Shown here in pieces: positions 11,646-21,162 of a stretch of DNA of 33,427 nt. This stretch comes from Nitrosomonadales bacterium (GTDB lineage: Bacteria > Pseudomonadota > Gammaproteobacteria > Burkholderiales > Gallionellaceae): positions 1-33,427 of the forward strand of contig JACREB010000216.1 in assembly GCA_016218475.1 (NCBI GenBank). Direction: 5' to 3'. Under the pieces are notes generated by a model, which saw only the letters and a list, made by a program, of their open reading frames with translations, was not told where the DNA came from and ran no database searches. A program made the translations under genes and the position numbers. Every line of letters starts with the position of its first letter. The stretch's first letter is position 1.

Positions 11646-14258
11646 TTAATACACTCCCTTTTCATTGAGAAATGTGCCGTACTTCCGATCCTCGTCGAGA
11701 ACATGGCGCACCAGCCAATGCTCCATGAAATTCGGGAAACCCTCTTTGGCAGACATATCGCCTCCAAGCACCCGTTCCTTATATCCGACGACCTGCCGGA
11801 TCAGCTCGCCATGTTTTTTGCCATGCCCGTTGGCGCCCGGATAACTGTAAAGCGCCATCAACTTCTCCTCGGCGGCGAAGTGATAGTGTGTGTAATCGAC
11901 CAGTGCGTCAAAGGCGTTGGAAAGCGAATCGCGATCCGAGTTATTGCGCAAATGCTCCATGATCGTATTGGCGATCTCGAATAGCCGCTTATGATGGCCG
12001 TCCATTTGGGCTACATGGATGGAGAATGAGTCATTCCAGATAAATGTTTCCGCATGGTTATCGCCACGCACAATACGTGCAGCCCTTTGCTGGTGGCTTT
12101 CAAAAATTTTCCAGCGCAGTATCGGCACATCTTCCAGAAGTTCACCGGGTATCTGCACAGCTATCGTCTCTTCCAGCACGCGCAGGCGAAACAGGCTGGG
12201 AACCTTGAGAACTGCGCCTTCCTCACCGAAGAAATCGCGCTGTTTCAGCATTTCCAGAACTTTGCTGTCCACCGTGCGCTCGACGAGGCCGGAACGGATA
12301 ATGTTGACAACTTGAATATCCTTGCCGCCGATAATTTCGCCAAGCTGGAAACACCGCTCTGTCGCACCGTCGATGATGCGCCCGAAAACCGCAACCGGAA
12401 GGCCTTCGCTAAACAGGCTTGTCGCATTCAGGAAGGTGCGCATATCGGCAACGCGGCGCACGCGATCCAGTAACCCGTTGCGGCGTACGACTTCGGCATA
12501 GAGGCCGACCGGTAGCCGCAACACCCGCACGAAGGAGGATGCACGATAGGTGTGCTGGGCAGGGCAGTTGTCCAGCATGGTGTCGTCACCGATCAGCGAA
12601 CCTGCCGACAGGCTGCCAAACAGGTTATCGCGGGTGCGTATCTTCTCCACCCGCCCGCTTAGCAGCAACAACAACTCCTGAGGTGTCTCGCCTTCCTTGA
12701 GGAAGATGGCTCCGGGGTTGATTTCCCTGATGTGGTGATTGACCAGCATCCGCAGGTCATGGAACGATACTCCGGGAAGATTGGCTTGCAGATAGTTATA
12801 AGCATGGCGGCGCAAGCTCTCCGACTGCCCCTCTATCAATACGTCAACGGTGCCGAATGCGGCGCTGGAGCCGATCTCCTTTTCCTCCGGAGTCAGTTCG
12901 GTGGCACGGTGGGCCAGCAGGATGCGGGTGGAAGTATCTTCCCGGAAGTCCTTTGCGTCGCCGTGGATCAAGCCACCGCCCACGTCGATTTTTTTCAGGT
13001 CGAACGGAACCAGATAGGCCGCACGGGTGCGTTCAAAGGCCGGTTGGTCGAGACCCGGCGCCTCGTGCCGGTCGGTGACCATACCCTTGAGAACATTCAA
13101 CGACACGATATCCGCGAAATGGGCATAGGTGCGGTAACCGTCGCCCCACAGGGTGCGAAATACGAAGATATTGGTCTCCACGGGATGCGGCGATAAAACC
13201 GGCATCACTTCCAGGCCATCGACATCGTTCCACGTATCGAAAACGAGATCCCTGACATCGAAGAAATCGGTAAAGCGCTCTTCTTCCGCTCCCAGCAATG
13301 CGGCCAGTTTTTTCTCCACAGAAGCACGCACCAGCGGCGTCGCAAAATAACGGATGCGCCGGCCGGCACGCATCAGCGCGGTAAGCCCGGCGAAATGGTC
13401 ATCGTGCGCATGGGTATGAAAAATACCGTCCACCTGGTCGATGCCGATGCCCAATGCTGCCATGGTGTTGACAAGATGCGGGCCGGCGTCGATCAGGTAG
13501 AGGTTTCCCTGATAGGTGATGATGCTCGACATGCTGGGGCGATTGACGTCCCATCCATCGCCCTCGCCCGAGTGGATGACGGCAAAATATTCCGGCTCGA
13601 ACCTGCGGAAGCCCAGCGGATAGGCGCATTCGTAGGCAACGCCGGGAGGGAGGTTGAGATCGGCCGTCGCCGTCTCACCCCTGTAAGAAAATTCAAAAAC
13701 ATTGGGCCGCAGCCGCCGCAGGCTTACGCCATCCGCGATCTCCACCGCGCCGTCGCCGACAACGCGGGTATCGATAAAATCGCTGGTTGGCCGGATACGC
13801 CCAAAGGCAAACTTCAGCTTCAGGCGCATCATCTCGGTGGCCTGTTCCTCGGGTACGCCCGCCTGAATGATTTCCTCGCGCGACACCAGCCCGTAATTTC
13901 CCCGGTAGATATAGCGCATCTGCGATTCGACCTGGTCAGCCGAGCCGATCAGCACGGGCTTATGTCCGGTGTTGTTCGGATGCCCTGGCAGAATCAATCC
14001 CTGCTTGTAGAGCATCTGCAAAACCGGGAATTCGGCAAGATTGGCAAACTCTCCGTTCTGCAACAAAATATCCGAAAGCAGGATGGCGTTGGGTCCGGTC
14101 TCGCAGGTAACGCCTTTAACCTCTTTCGGCAGGATCAGACCGCGCTTGATCAGATGTTTGACAGCATCCGCCGGACACCCGCACAGCACGCGCAGGTTGG
14201 CTTCGGGAACCTCTACCCACTGAATCCCGTGCGCGACATCAATCTTTTGAATTCCCAT
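11646..14258 (-). CDS. Multidomain protein: metallo-beta-lactamase fold, two cyclic-nucleotide-binding-like domains, C-terminal bacteriohemerythrin
   Basis: 870 aa; MBL motif HTHAHDDHFAGL; CNB-like LLSGRVEKIRTRDNLFGSLSAGSLIGDDTML and the later IIGGKDIQVVNIIRSGLVER...RDFFGEEGAVL; hemerythrin FSIHVAQMDGHHKRLFEIAN...HYHFAAEEKLM...HGKKHGELI...HWLVRHVLDEDRKYG. Confidence 0.88.
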   Translation of the reverse strand: MGIQKIDVAHGIQWVEVPEANLRVLCGCPADAVKHLIKRGLILPKEVKGVTCETGPNAILLSDILLQNGEFANLAEFPVLQMLYKQGLILPGHPNNTGHKPVLIGSADQVESQMRYIYRGNYGLVSREEIIQAGVPEEQATEMMRLKLKFAFGRIRPTSDFIDTRVVGDGAVEIADGVSLRRLRPNVFEFSYRGETATADLNLPPGVAYECAYPLGFRRFEPEYFAVIHSGEGDGWDVNRPSMSSIITYQGNLYLIDAGPHLVNTMAALGIGIDQVDGIFHTHAHDDHFAGLTALMRAGRRIRYFATPLVRASVEKKLAALLGAEEERFTDFFDVRDLVFDTWNDVDGLEVMPVLSPHPVETNIFVFRTLWGDGYRTYAHFADIVSLNVLKGMVTDRHEAPGLDQPAFERTRAAYLVPFDLKKIDVGGGLIHGDAKDFREDTSTRILLAHRATELTPEEKEIGSSAAFGTVDVLIEGQSESLRRHAYNYLQANLPGVSFHDLRMLVNHHIREINPGAIFLKEGETPQELLLLLSGRVEKIRTRDNLFGSLSAGSLIGDDTMLDNCPAQHTYRASSFVRVLRLPVGLYAEVVRRNGLLDRVRRVADMRTFLNATSLFSEGLPVAVFGRIIDGATERCFQLGEIIGGKDIQVVNIIRSGLVERTVDSKVLEMLKQRDFFGEEGAVLKVPSLFRLRVLEETIAVQIPGELLEDVPILRWKIFESHQQRAARIVRGDNHAETFIWNDSFSIHVAQMDGHHKRLFEIANTIMEHLRNNSDRDSLSNAFDALVDYTHYHFAAEEKLMALYSYPGANGHGKKHGELIRQVVGYKERVLGGDMSAKEGFPNFMEHWLVRHVLDEDRKYGTFLNEKGVY

Positions 14259-14327
14259 GCGTGGCCTTTTGCACTAAAGCTTTATAACAACATCCATTTT
14301 ACGATGGAAGATTCGACAGAGGCATAA

Positions 14328-14470
14328 TCTTACTGTGTCACAAAGCGCTGAAGGGCGCATTGCGGCGTTAAAATCAGGCTCAAAATGCTCATTTACTACA
14401 TGTAAACTCCGCTTTTTCGCCCGATTTCGCCTTGCACCGCATCCCTTGATCGCTTTGTGACACAGTAAGA
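14328..14470. mobile_element. MITE-like palindromic element, copy 1
   Basis: Termini TCTTACTGTGTCACAAAGCG / CGCTTTGTGACACAGTAAGA are perfect inverted repeats; interior is an imperfect palindrome around TACATGTA; second copy at 33292. Confidence 0.75.
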
Positions 14471-14482
14471 ATAAAAATCGCA

Positions 14483-14845
14483 TCAAGGGCCATCACCTTT
14501 GCAATCCCTATCCTCGAATGAGCAGGTGTTGTCCTGTATGTGGCCTTTGTAATGCTTCTCGAACGAACGGCATAAATCCGGTTTGAAAAGCCACTGATGA
14601 TCCGCGTCGGCAAACAGTTTTGCGTCTATCGGAAATTCCTGCTTCTGGTAAACCTCGATAATTTGCACATCATCGGGCGCTATGTCATTCCGGTGGAGAT
14701 ATTCCACCAAACCGCAAATCGTATCCGAGAAATAGGAATTGTATTCTTCGCTCCCCTCAAAGATGCGAATTCTGGCCTCATAGGTATAGGGCAGGCTCTT
14801 ATCGTATTTCGATTTTGGACCGAGTAATTTTTCAAATAAACCCAT
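14483..14845 (-). CDS. Hypothetical protein (120 aa)
   Basis: Start chosen at 14845 (MGLFEKLLGPKSKYDKSLPYTYEARIRIFEG); upstream extension enters a repeat. Confidence 0.6.
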   Translation of the reverse strand: MGLFEKLLGPKSKYDKSLPYTYEARIRIFEGSEEYNSYFSDTICGLVEYLHRNDIAPDDVQIIEVYQKQEFPIDAKLFADADHQWLFKPDLCRSFEKHYKGHIQDNTCSFEDRDCKGDGP

Positions 14846-14881
14846 GATAGCCCTCGTTGAAATTGCGCTTTGATCTAAATT

Positions 14882-14910
14882 CATCGTTCCCACGCTCCGC
14901 GTGGGAACGA
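14882..14910. repeat. Palindromic repeat ATCGTTCCCACGCTCCGCGTGGGAACGAT
   Basis: Direct reading; same family as the 6202-6226 hairpin. Confidence 0.85.
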
Positions 14911-15071
14911 TCATGAAAGTTTCTCGGCATTGATGTTGGGCGCGCTACGCTTTGCCCAACCTGCGCACTGTGCCAGCCAGCATACCAATGGCGACCCTTT
15001 TAATCAATGCTGGTTTTGCAACTGGCGCTTTCAATCGTGTATCATTACGCCATGTTTTAGCAGGGGGAATT

Positions 15072-16043
15072 GTGAAAGCATCATTATTTCTGGATTTTGA
15101 AAACCCCATCGCCGAACTGGAAGAAAAAATCGAGCAACTGCGCTATGTGCAGGACGATTCGGCACTCGATATTGCGGATGAAATCACGCGCCTGTCCAAA
15201 AGGAGCGAGGCGCTGACCAAAGATATTTATGCCAAGCTTTCACCCTGGCAAATCTCGCAGGTTTCGCGCCATCCGCAACGCCCTTACACGCTGGATTACA
15301 TCGAAAACCTGTTCACCGACTTTGTGGAGCTTCACGGCGATCGCGTGTATGCAGACGACAAGGCCATCATCTGCGGTTTGGGGCGTTTCAACGGGCAAAG
15401 CGTGATGGTGATCGGCCATCAAAAAGGCCGCGACACCAAGGAAAAGATCGCGCGCAATTTCGGTATGCCGCGCCCCGAAGGCTACCGCAAGGCGATGCGC
15501 CTGATGCGCGCGGCGGAGAAATTCGGCATCCCCATCATGACTTTCATCGATACTCCAGGGGCTTATCCGGGTGTGGGTGCGGAAGAGCGCGGCCAGTCCG
15601 AGGCAATCGGGCGCAACTTGTATGAGATGACTGAATTGCGCGTGCCGATTATCTGCACCGTGATAGGCGAGGGCGGTTCTGGCGGCGCGCTGGCGATTGC
15701 GGTGGGCGATGTATTGCTTATGCTGCAATACAGCACTTACTCGGTGATTTCGCCGGAAGGCTGCGCTTCGATTCTGTGGAAAAGCGCGGAAAAAGCGCCG
15801 GATGCCGCGGAGACTTTGGGCATTACCGCGACGCGCCTGAAGACCTTGGGGCTGATAGACAAAATTATCAGCGAGCCGCTGGGCGGTGCGCATCGCGATT
15901 ATGCGGCGACCATGCAGAACGTGAAAAAAGCGTTGCAGGAAGCGCTCAAGGCCGCACAAAGCAAGCCGACGGCCACCTTGTTGCAGGACCGTTTCAACCG
16001 CCTGATGAGTTATGGCAAGTTCAAGGAAGCCAAACCCGGCTAA
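15072..16043 (+). CDS. accA: Acetyl-CoA carboxylase carboxyltransferase subunit alpha
   Basis: GTG start with upstream [68 protein letters not shown]. Confidence 0.96.
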   Translation: MKASLFLDFENPIAELEEKIEQLRYVQDDSALDIADEITRLSKRSEALTKDIYAKLSPWQISQVSRHPQRPYTLDYIENLFTDFVELHGDRVYADDKAIICGLGRFNGQSVMVIGHQKGRDTKEKIARNFGMPRPEGYRKAMRLMRAAEKFGIPIMTFIDTPGAYPGVGAEERGQSEAIGRNLYEMTELRVPIICTVIGEGGSGGALAIAVGDVLLMLQYSTYSVISPEGCASILWKSAEKAPDAAETLGITATRLKTLGLIDKIISEPLGGAHRDYAATMQNVKKALQEALKAAQSKPTATLLQDRFNRLMSYGKFKEAKPG

Positions 16044-17553
16044 TTTCACCGAGCGGGTCGCGGCACAGATCGCGCCGTTGCTTCCCGCGCACAGCTCGAT
16101 CCTGATCGGCCTGAGCGGCGGAGTGGATTCGGTGGTGCTGCTGCATCTGCTGCACAAACTCGCGCCCCGTTTTTCATGGCAGATATCCGCGCTGCATGTC
16201 CATCACGGCATCAGCCCGAACGCCAACAAATGGGCGGATTTTTGCGCCGATCTCTGTGCGCGCTACCTTGTTTCCCTGCATATCGAACACGTGGACATCG
16301 CGCCGCTGCGCGCGCACGGCATCGAAGCGGCGGCGCGCAAGCTTCGCCACGCGGCGTTTGCCGGCCAACCCTGTGATTTTGTGGCGCTGGCGCACCACGC
16401 CGACGATCAGGCGGAAACCCTGCTGCTGCAACTGTTGCGTGGCGCAGGAGTGCGTGGCGCAAGCGCCATGCCTGTCCTGAGCCAGTCGAAGCGGCCTGCC
16501 CTGAGCCTCCTGAGGTATCGAAGGGCGGAGCAACCGCCACTTACCGAATGCACAGCAGAGCCCAATTTTGTGCGCCCGCTGTTGCACTGCTCGCGGCAGG
16601 AAATTCTCGACTACGCCGTAGCGCATCATTTGCAGTGGATAGAAGACGAAAGCAACGCCGACGACAGCTATCCGCGCAATTTTTTGCGGCATCGCGTGAT
16701 GCCGTTGCTGGGTGAGAAATTTCCGGCCTGCCGCGACACCCTGGCGCGTAGCGCGCAGCATTTCGCCGAAGCGAGCGAACTGCTCGATGACTTGGCGCGG
16801 CTGGATGCACCAAACTTACTCCCCTCTCCCGCAGGGATTGAACAGGGCTTTTCTCGTTTGCCCCCTCTCCCGCTTGCGGGAGAGGGTTGGGGAGAGGGCT
16901 TCTCGGGGAGAGGGGCTGGGGGAGAGGGTTTGGGGAGGGAAGATGTCCACGATGAAACCCTTGAAATATCGCGCCTGCAATCCTTTTCTCACCCCCGAGC
17001 AAAAAATCTGCTGCGCTATTTTCTGCACAGTATCGGAGCGCCGATGCCGCAAGTCACACAACTGGACGATATGCTGCAACAGCTATGCAATGCGCGGCGA
17101 GATGCGGCGGTATGTGTCGAATATGGCGATGGCTGGCAGGTGCGCCGCTATCAGGGCAGGGTGTATGCGCTGCGCGCGCCGGGCGATTTCGACCGGAACC
17201 TTGTACTGACATGGCATGGCGAAGCGGAACTGGGCTGGCCTGCGTCGAATACACGGCTGCGCTTTGATCCCGCACATGCAACCGGCCTCAGCCTCGCGAA
17301 ATTGCAGCGCGCGCCGGTAACGCTACGCCTGCGGCACGGCGGCGAAACCCTGCACCACCACCCCAATGCCGCGACGCGCACACTGAAGAATCTGCTGCAG
17401 GAACACCGTGTCCCACCCTGGCAACGCGACCGTTTGCCGCTGCTGTATTGCGGCGAAGAACTGGTATGCGTGCCGGGTGTGGCGATTGCGGCGGAGTATC
17501 AGGCTGGTGCGGAAGAGGCGGGGGTGCAGTTTTGTGTTGTAAATTCAACCTGA
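16012..17553 (+). CDS. tilS: tRNA(Ile)-lysidine synthetase, with in-frame repeat-derived segments
   Basis: PP-loop [60 protein letters not shown]; overlaps accA end by 32 bp. Confidence 0.93.
   Translation: MASSRKPNPANFTERVAAQIAPLLPAHSSILIGLSGGVDSVVLLHLLHKLAPRFSWQISALHVHHGISPNANKWADFCADLCARYLVSLHIEHVDIAPLRAHGIEAAARKLRHAAFAGQPCDFVALAHHADDQAETLLLQLLRGAGVRGASAMPVLSQSKRPALSLLRYRRAEQPPLTECTAEPNFVRPLLHCSRQEILDYAVAHHLQWIEDESNADDSYPRNFLRHRVMPLLGEKFPACRDTLARSAQHFAEASELLDDLARLDAPNLLPSPAGIEQGFSRLPPLPLAGEGWGEGFSGRGAGGEGLGREDVHDETLEISRLQSFSHPRAKNLLRYFLHSIGAPMPQVTQLDDMLQQLCNARRDAAVCVEYGDGWQVRRYQGRVYALRAPGDFDRNLVLTWHGEAELGWPASNTRLRFDPAHATGLSLAKLQRAPVTLRLRHGGETLHHHPNAATRTLKNLLQEHRVPPWQRDRLPLLYCGEELVCVPGVAIAAEYQAGAEEAGVQFCVVNST
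16471..16527. repeat. CCTGAGCC..TCGAAG-type repeat pair inside tilS
   Basis: CCTGTCCTGAGCCAGTCGAAG and CCTGCCCTGAGCCTCCTGAGGTATCGAAGGG; related units at 6113-6134 and 19108-19127. Confidence 0.8.
16821..16940. repeat. CCCCTCTCCC / GGGAGAGGG repeat cluster inside tilS
   Basis: CCCCTCTCCCGCTTGCGGGAGAGGGTTGGGGAGAGGGC... read directly. Confidence 0.85.
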
Positions 17554-17634
17554 AAAACGCAGTTAATGAAGAACATTCCAATATTTCAACGGATTATGCC
17601 GCTTTCGTAGGTGCGAATTTATTCGCACATAACC

Positions 17635-17904
17635 TGTTGTTTGGTCGAAGGCAAAGTCGCCCACCTCAGCGCCGACGCCAGCCAACAGCAACAAACCAAC
17701 AACAAAACCGGCAGCAACCCCCCGTCAACCTACCGCGCCCTGATCGACCTCAAGGCGCAACACCTCATCGCCGACGGCGTGCGCCACAGCCTCACCCCCG
17801 GCATGCAAGTCACCGCAGAAATCCACCTCGGCATCCGCACCATCCTCGAATACCTGCTCTCGCCCGTGATGGGCGCGTTTCAGGAAGCGGGGAGGGAGAG
17901 ATGA
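17635..17904 (+). pseudogene. Truncated C-terminus of an HlyD-family type I secretion periplasmic adaptor
   Basis: STYRALIDLKAQHLIADGVRHSLTPGMQVTAEIHLGIRTILEYLLSPVMGAFQEAGRER matches the HlyD C-terminal pattern; N-terminus absent and replaced by a GTAGGTGCGAATTTATTCGCAC repeat. Confidence 0.7.
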
Positions 17905-18123
17905 GAAGGATGAACCGGATGAGCACACCGAAAAACATAGTAGGTCGGATTAGCGTTTTTTGCGTAACCCGACATGCGCCTTGGCAGCAAAATGCACTGT
18001 CCTCAACAAACCACACCTATAACAAGGAATGGCGGCAAGAGCAAAAAAACCGAGAAAATTTTGCACGGAATAGCGTGGCGGACATGTGGGTGGGGCGACG
18101 GCATCCTCCCGGCTGGAGCGGGC

Positions 18124-18522
18124 TCAGTTACTCCATTTTTCCCAGCACACTCTAGGCGAAATAACAGGCAGATTATCCACCATCTCAAGCGCCAGCAACT
18201 CGGCGTCGCCCGTGACAAAACAATCCGCATCGGCCTGCAATGCGCACGCAATAATCCACGGATCATCCACGTCACGAATAGGCAAAGCGGGCGCAACGGC
18301 CTGCGCGGGAATCACACGCAACAAACGCAACTCGGCCTCAACTTTGATCAGCAACTCGCTGTTAGCGCGAAACTTGCGTTGCAGAATATCCAGCACTTCA
18401 ATAATCACGGGTTCGCCGATAACGATTTCATGCCCGGTCAACAGCCGCTCGTACAAATCGGCGCACAACCCGCGTGTGGCCAACGCGCTGACCACAACGT
18501 TGGTATCCAGAAACACCTTCAC
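18124..18522 (-). CDS. PIN-domain toxin (putative TA component)
   Basis: MKVFLDTNVVVSALATRG...; DVDDPWIIACALQADADCFVTGDAELLAL; partner gene immediately upstream with 4-bp overlap. Confidence 0.88.
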   Translation of the reverse strand: MKVFLDTNVVVSALATRGLCADLYERLLTGHEIVIGEPVIIEVLDILQRKFRANSELLIKVEAELRLLRVIPAQAVAPALPIRDVDDPWIIACALQADADCFVTGDAELLALEMVDNLPVISPRVCWEKWSN

Positions 18523-18737
18523 GAAACGGCCTTAAACACATCCTCGTCAGTTAAAAAACCATTTTGTTCGGCGAACGGCATCACCTCGCCGCGCACCGAT
18601 CGAAACCTCACCAACGCCAATTGGCGGCGCAACGCCTCGCGCACAATATCGCCCTTGGGTCGATGTGCGGCCAACGCAGCCTGCGTGAGTTCACGCTCAA
18701 GCGCATCGTCGATACGAATACTTAAAGTAGCACCCAT
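18519..18737 (-). CDS. Ribbon-helix-helix antitoxin of the PIN pair
   Basis: MGATLSIRIDDALERELTQAALAAHRPKGDIVREALRRQL; GGAGG upstream of ATG at 18737. Confidence 0.8.
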   Translation of the reverse strand: MGATLSIRIDDALERELTQAALAAHRPKGDIVREALRRQLALVRFRSVRGEVMPFAEQNGFLTDEDVFKAVS

Positions 18738-18854
18738 GGCAACCTCCAAATCAAGTGTGCTTCATTGTAACACGGCGAGCTATTCTTACACATACAATCA
18801 AGCGGCGAACGATGCAGCGCACCTACCTTATCAAACGGAAGAGAAGAGCCTCTC

Positions 18855-19079
18855 ATGCTAACCCTGCTGGCATTTCTTGAACTCCTGCACTCGCTCATCC
18901 GGCGCATCGCGCATTGGATGCGCACACCGCATGGTTTGCACTACCCCCGCAAACTCGCGCAACCGGTTGACAGGCGCAACCACCGCCACACCCCGCAAAA
19001 ACCGGAATGGCTCAAAGCCGAAATCATCCGGCTCAAAGCGCTTATGCCCCAGGCCGGATGGGCTGCTGGTGGGATATGA
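18855..19079 (+). pseudogene. Truncated transposase/integrase N-terminal fragment
   Basis: PEWLKAEIIRLKALMPQAGW resembles the N-terminal region of IS-type integrase-core ORFs; homology ends at GWAAGGI*. Confidence 0.45.
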
Positions 19080-19413
19080 ATTGAGGCGTTAACAAGAAAT
19101 TCCGTTCGCCCTGAGCCTGTCGAAGGGTGTCCGCGACAAAACGCGCCCGTGGTGAGGAATGATAGTGAGAACGAGGAGAAAATTGCGGAAAGTTTATGCA
19201 ACGAGCAAGAATTTTAAGAAAAGCAGGGAATGGAAACACCAAAAAACTGATGGAGAGGCGAAAAAAATGAAGAAATCATCACATGAAATAGTACGGCGGA
19301 CGCGCGGACGGGACACTGGGGCTGCAAATAAATCGCTTGAGCCAATTCGAACGCAAGCGCAAAGCAGGCGCGAAGCTTGACTAACTCGATGAGCCATGCG
19401 AAGGTTCGGCATC

Positions 19414-20274
19414 ATGGAAAACAATATCAATATTGCCGAACTGGTGAAGGGTGTAGGCGGGCTGGTCACGCTGCCGGATGTGTTCATCCGCATCAATCAA
19501 CTGGTCGAAAACCCCAACAGCAGCACAGCCGACATCGCCAAAGCGGTGAGCCAGGATCCTTCGTTCACCGTGCGCCTGCTGCGGGTGGCCAATAGCCCGT
19601 TCTACGGCTTTCCCTCCACCATCGATACCGTTTCCAAAGCCGTGTCGGTGATCGGCACCAGCCAGATCCGCAATCTGGCGCTGTCGATGTCCGCCGCGAG
19701 CACCTTTGCCGGTTTGCCCAACAATCTGGTGTCGATGGACAATTTCTGGCACCACAGTTTGTATTGCGCACTGGTTGCGCGCATCCTGGCCAGGCAGGCG
19801 CGCAAGTGCGATCCTGAAGCGTTGTTTACGGCGGGATTGTTGCACGACATCGGCGAGCTGATCATTTTCAACCGCTTGCCGGAGCAGGCCAAGGAATCCT
19901 TGCTGCTGGTGCTGGATCAGGTTGACGATTTGCCGGTGTACCAAGCCGAACGCCAGATCATCGGTTTCGACCACGCTCAGGTGGGCGGTGAATTGGCGCG
20001 CCAATGGGGTCTGCCCCCGCTATTGGAGGAATGCATCGCCTACCATCACTCCATCGCCGAGGCGAAACGCTACCCGAGAGAAACTGCGCTGGTTCACCTT
20101 GCCAACATTCTTGCGCAGATGGCGGAAGTGGATACGCTGGCGCTTGAGGATGTCTCGTCAGTCGCCCCTCTGGCCTGGCAAATCACCGGCCTTGGCGAAG
20201 ATGTTATCGAACTGGTAGTGCGCGAGGCGCAGGAAGAAATTGTCGAGGCCAAAAAACTGTTTCTCGGAAATTAA
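19414..20274 (+). CDS. HDOD-domain signalling protein
   Basis: LVTLPDVFIRINQLVENPNSSTADIAKAVSQDPSFTVRLLRVANSPFYGFPSTIDTVSKAVSVIGTSQIRNLALS. Confidence 0.93.
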   Translation: MENNINIAELVKGVGGLVTLPDVFIRINQLVENPNSSTADIAKAVSQDPSFTVRLLRVANSPFYGFPSTIDTVSKAVSVIGTSQIRNLALSMSAASTFAGLPNNLVSMDNFWHHSLYCALVARILARQARKCDPEALFTAGLLHDIGELIIFNRLPEQAKESLLLVLDQVDDLPVYQAERQIIGFDHAQVGGELARQWGLPPLLEECIAYHHSIAEAKRYPRETALVHLANILAQMAEVDTLALEDVSSVAPLAWQITGLGEDVIELVVREAQEEIVEAKKLFLGN

Positions 20275-20315
20275 CCGGGATTGACCGGCGAAGCGCTTCA
20301 TACAGAACCCACATC

Positions 20316-20951
20316 ATGGCTATATCTTCCATCCCGCGTGCCCCGCTTGTTTTACCCGGCTTCGAGCATGTCCGGCGCAACTGGAACGCTACCTACGAAA
20401 CTTATGCGGCCCGTCTCCTTCCCGGCGAGTATTACGTCACGATTAACGACGAGGGCGTCTATACGACGCTCGGTTCGTGCATTTCCGCCTGCATCCGCGA
20501 CCGGGTTTCCGGAGTCGGCGGCATGAACCATTTCATGCTGCCCGCTTCCGCCGATGCCGACGGCTGGAAATCGACCAGCCTGAGCGCCGCGACCCGCTAC
20601 GGCAATTTCGCCATGGAGCACCTGATCAACGTGATCATGAAAAATGGCGGACAGCGCCAGAATCTGGAAGTCAAACTTTTCGGCGGCGGGCGCATCCTGC
20701 AAAATATGACCGATGTCGGCATGCGCAACATCAGCTTTGCCCGGGACTACATCCAGACCGAAGGGCTCAAAGTGGTGGCGGAGGATGTGGGGGATGTCTA
20801 TCCGCGCATGGTGGTTTATTTTCCCGCCACCGGAAAAGTGCGGGTAAAGCGGCTGCGCTCCTTGCATAACAACACCATTGCAGAAGAAGAAATTCGTTAC
20901 ATCAGCACCGTGGAAAGCAAACCGGTGAGCGGCGAGATCGAGCTGTTCTGA
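20316..20951 (+). CDS. cheD: Chemoreceptor glutamine deamidase CheD
   Basis: TTLGSCISACIRDRVSGVGGMNHFMLP; VKLFGGGRIL; 211 aa. Confidence 0.93.
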   Translation: MAISSIPRAPLVLPGFEHVRRNWNATYETYAARLLPGEYYVTINDEGVYTTLGSCISACIRDRVSGVGGMNHFMLPASADADGWKSTSLSAATRYGNFAMEHLINVIMKNGGQRQNLEVKLFGGGRILQNMTDVGMRNISFARDYIQTEGLKVVAEDVGDVYPRMVVYFPATGKVRVKRLRSLHNNTIAEEEIRYISTVESKPVSGEIELF

Positions 20952-21008
20952 GATTGTGCCATTCTGTTCTATCAGCAGAGTGCAATCAAAAATGCTGGAA
21001 TTCTACTG

Positions 21009-21067
21009 GTAGCGTGCGCTGTGCGCACGACAATACGGCCATGAACCGTGCGCACAGCGCACGCTAC
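21009..21067. repeat. 21-bp perfect inverted repeat
   Basis: GTAGCGTGCGCTGTGCGCACG (21009-21029)/CGTGCGCACAGCGCACGCTAC (21047-21067). Confidence 0.9.
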
Positions 21068-21070
21068 GAA

Positions 21071-21162
21071 GGGTGCATTCGAAAGTGGTGGACAACAAGC
21101 AAAAGCCCCTCTCCCCTTGCGGGGTGAAAACCGCTACCCGTCCACCACTTTCAAATGCACCC
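21071..21162. mobile_element. 92-bp miniature inverted-repeat element with 9-bp target-site duplication
   Basis: Arms GGGTGCATTCGAAAGTGGTGGAC/GTCCACCACTTTCAAATGCACCC (22/23 match); flanked exactly by CGCTACGAA at 21062-21070 and 21163-21171. Confidence 0.75.

Noticed and set aside
12054-14327. Plus-strand ORFs antisense to the hemerythrin fusion
   Set aside because: Shadow ORFs opposite a protein with several recognisable domains.
17448-18155. 235-aa ORF overlapping the tilS end and HlyD remnant
   Set aside because: Low-complexity Gln/Arg/Pro-rich out-of-frame reading; the HlyD-like frame fits better.
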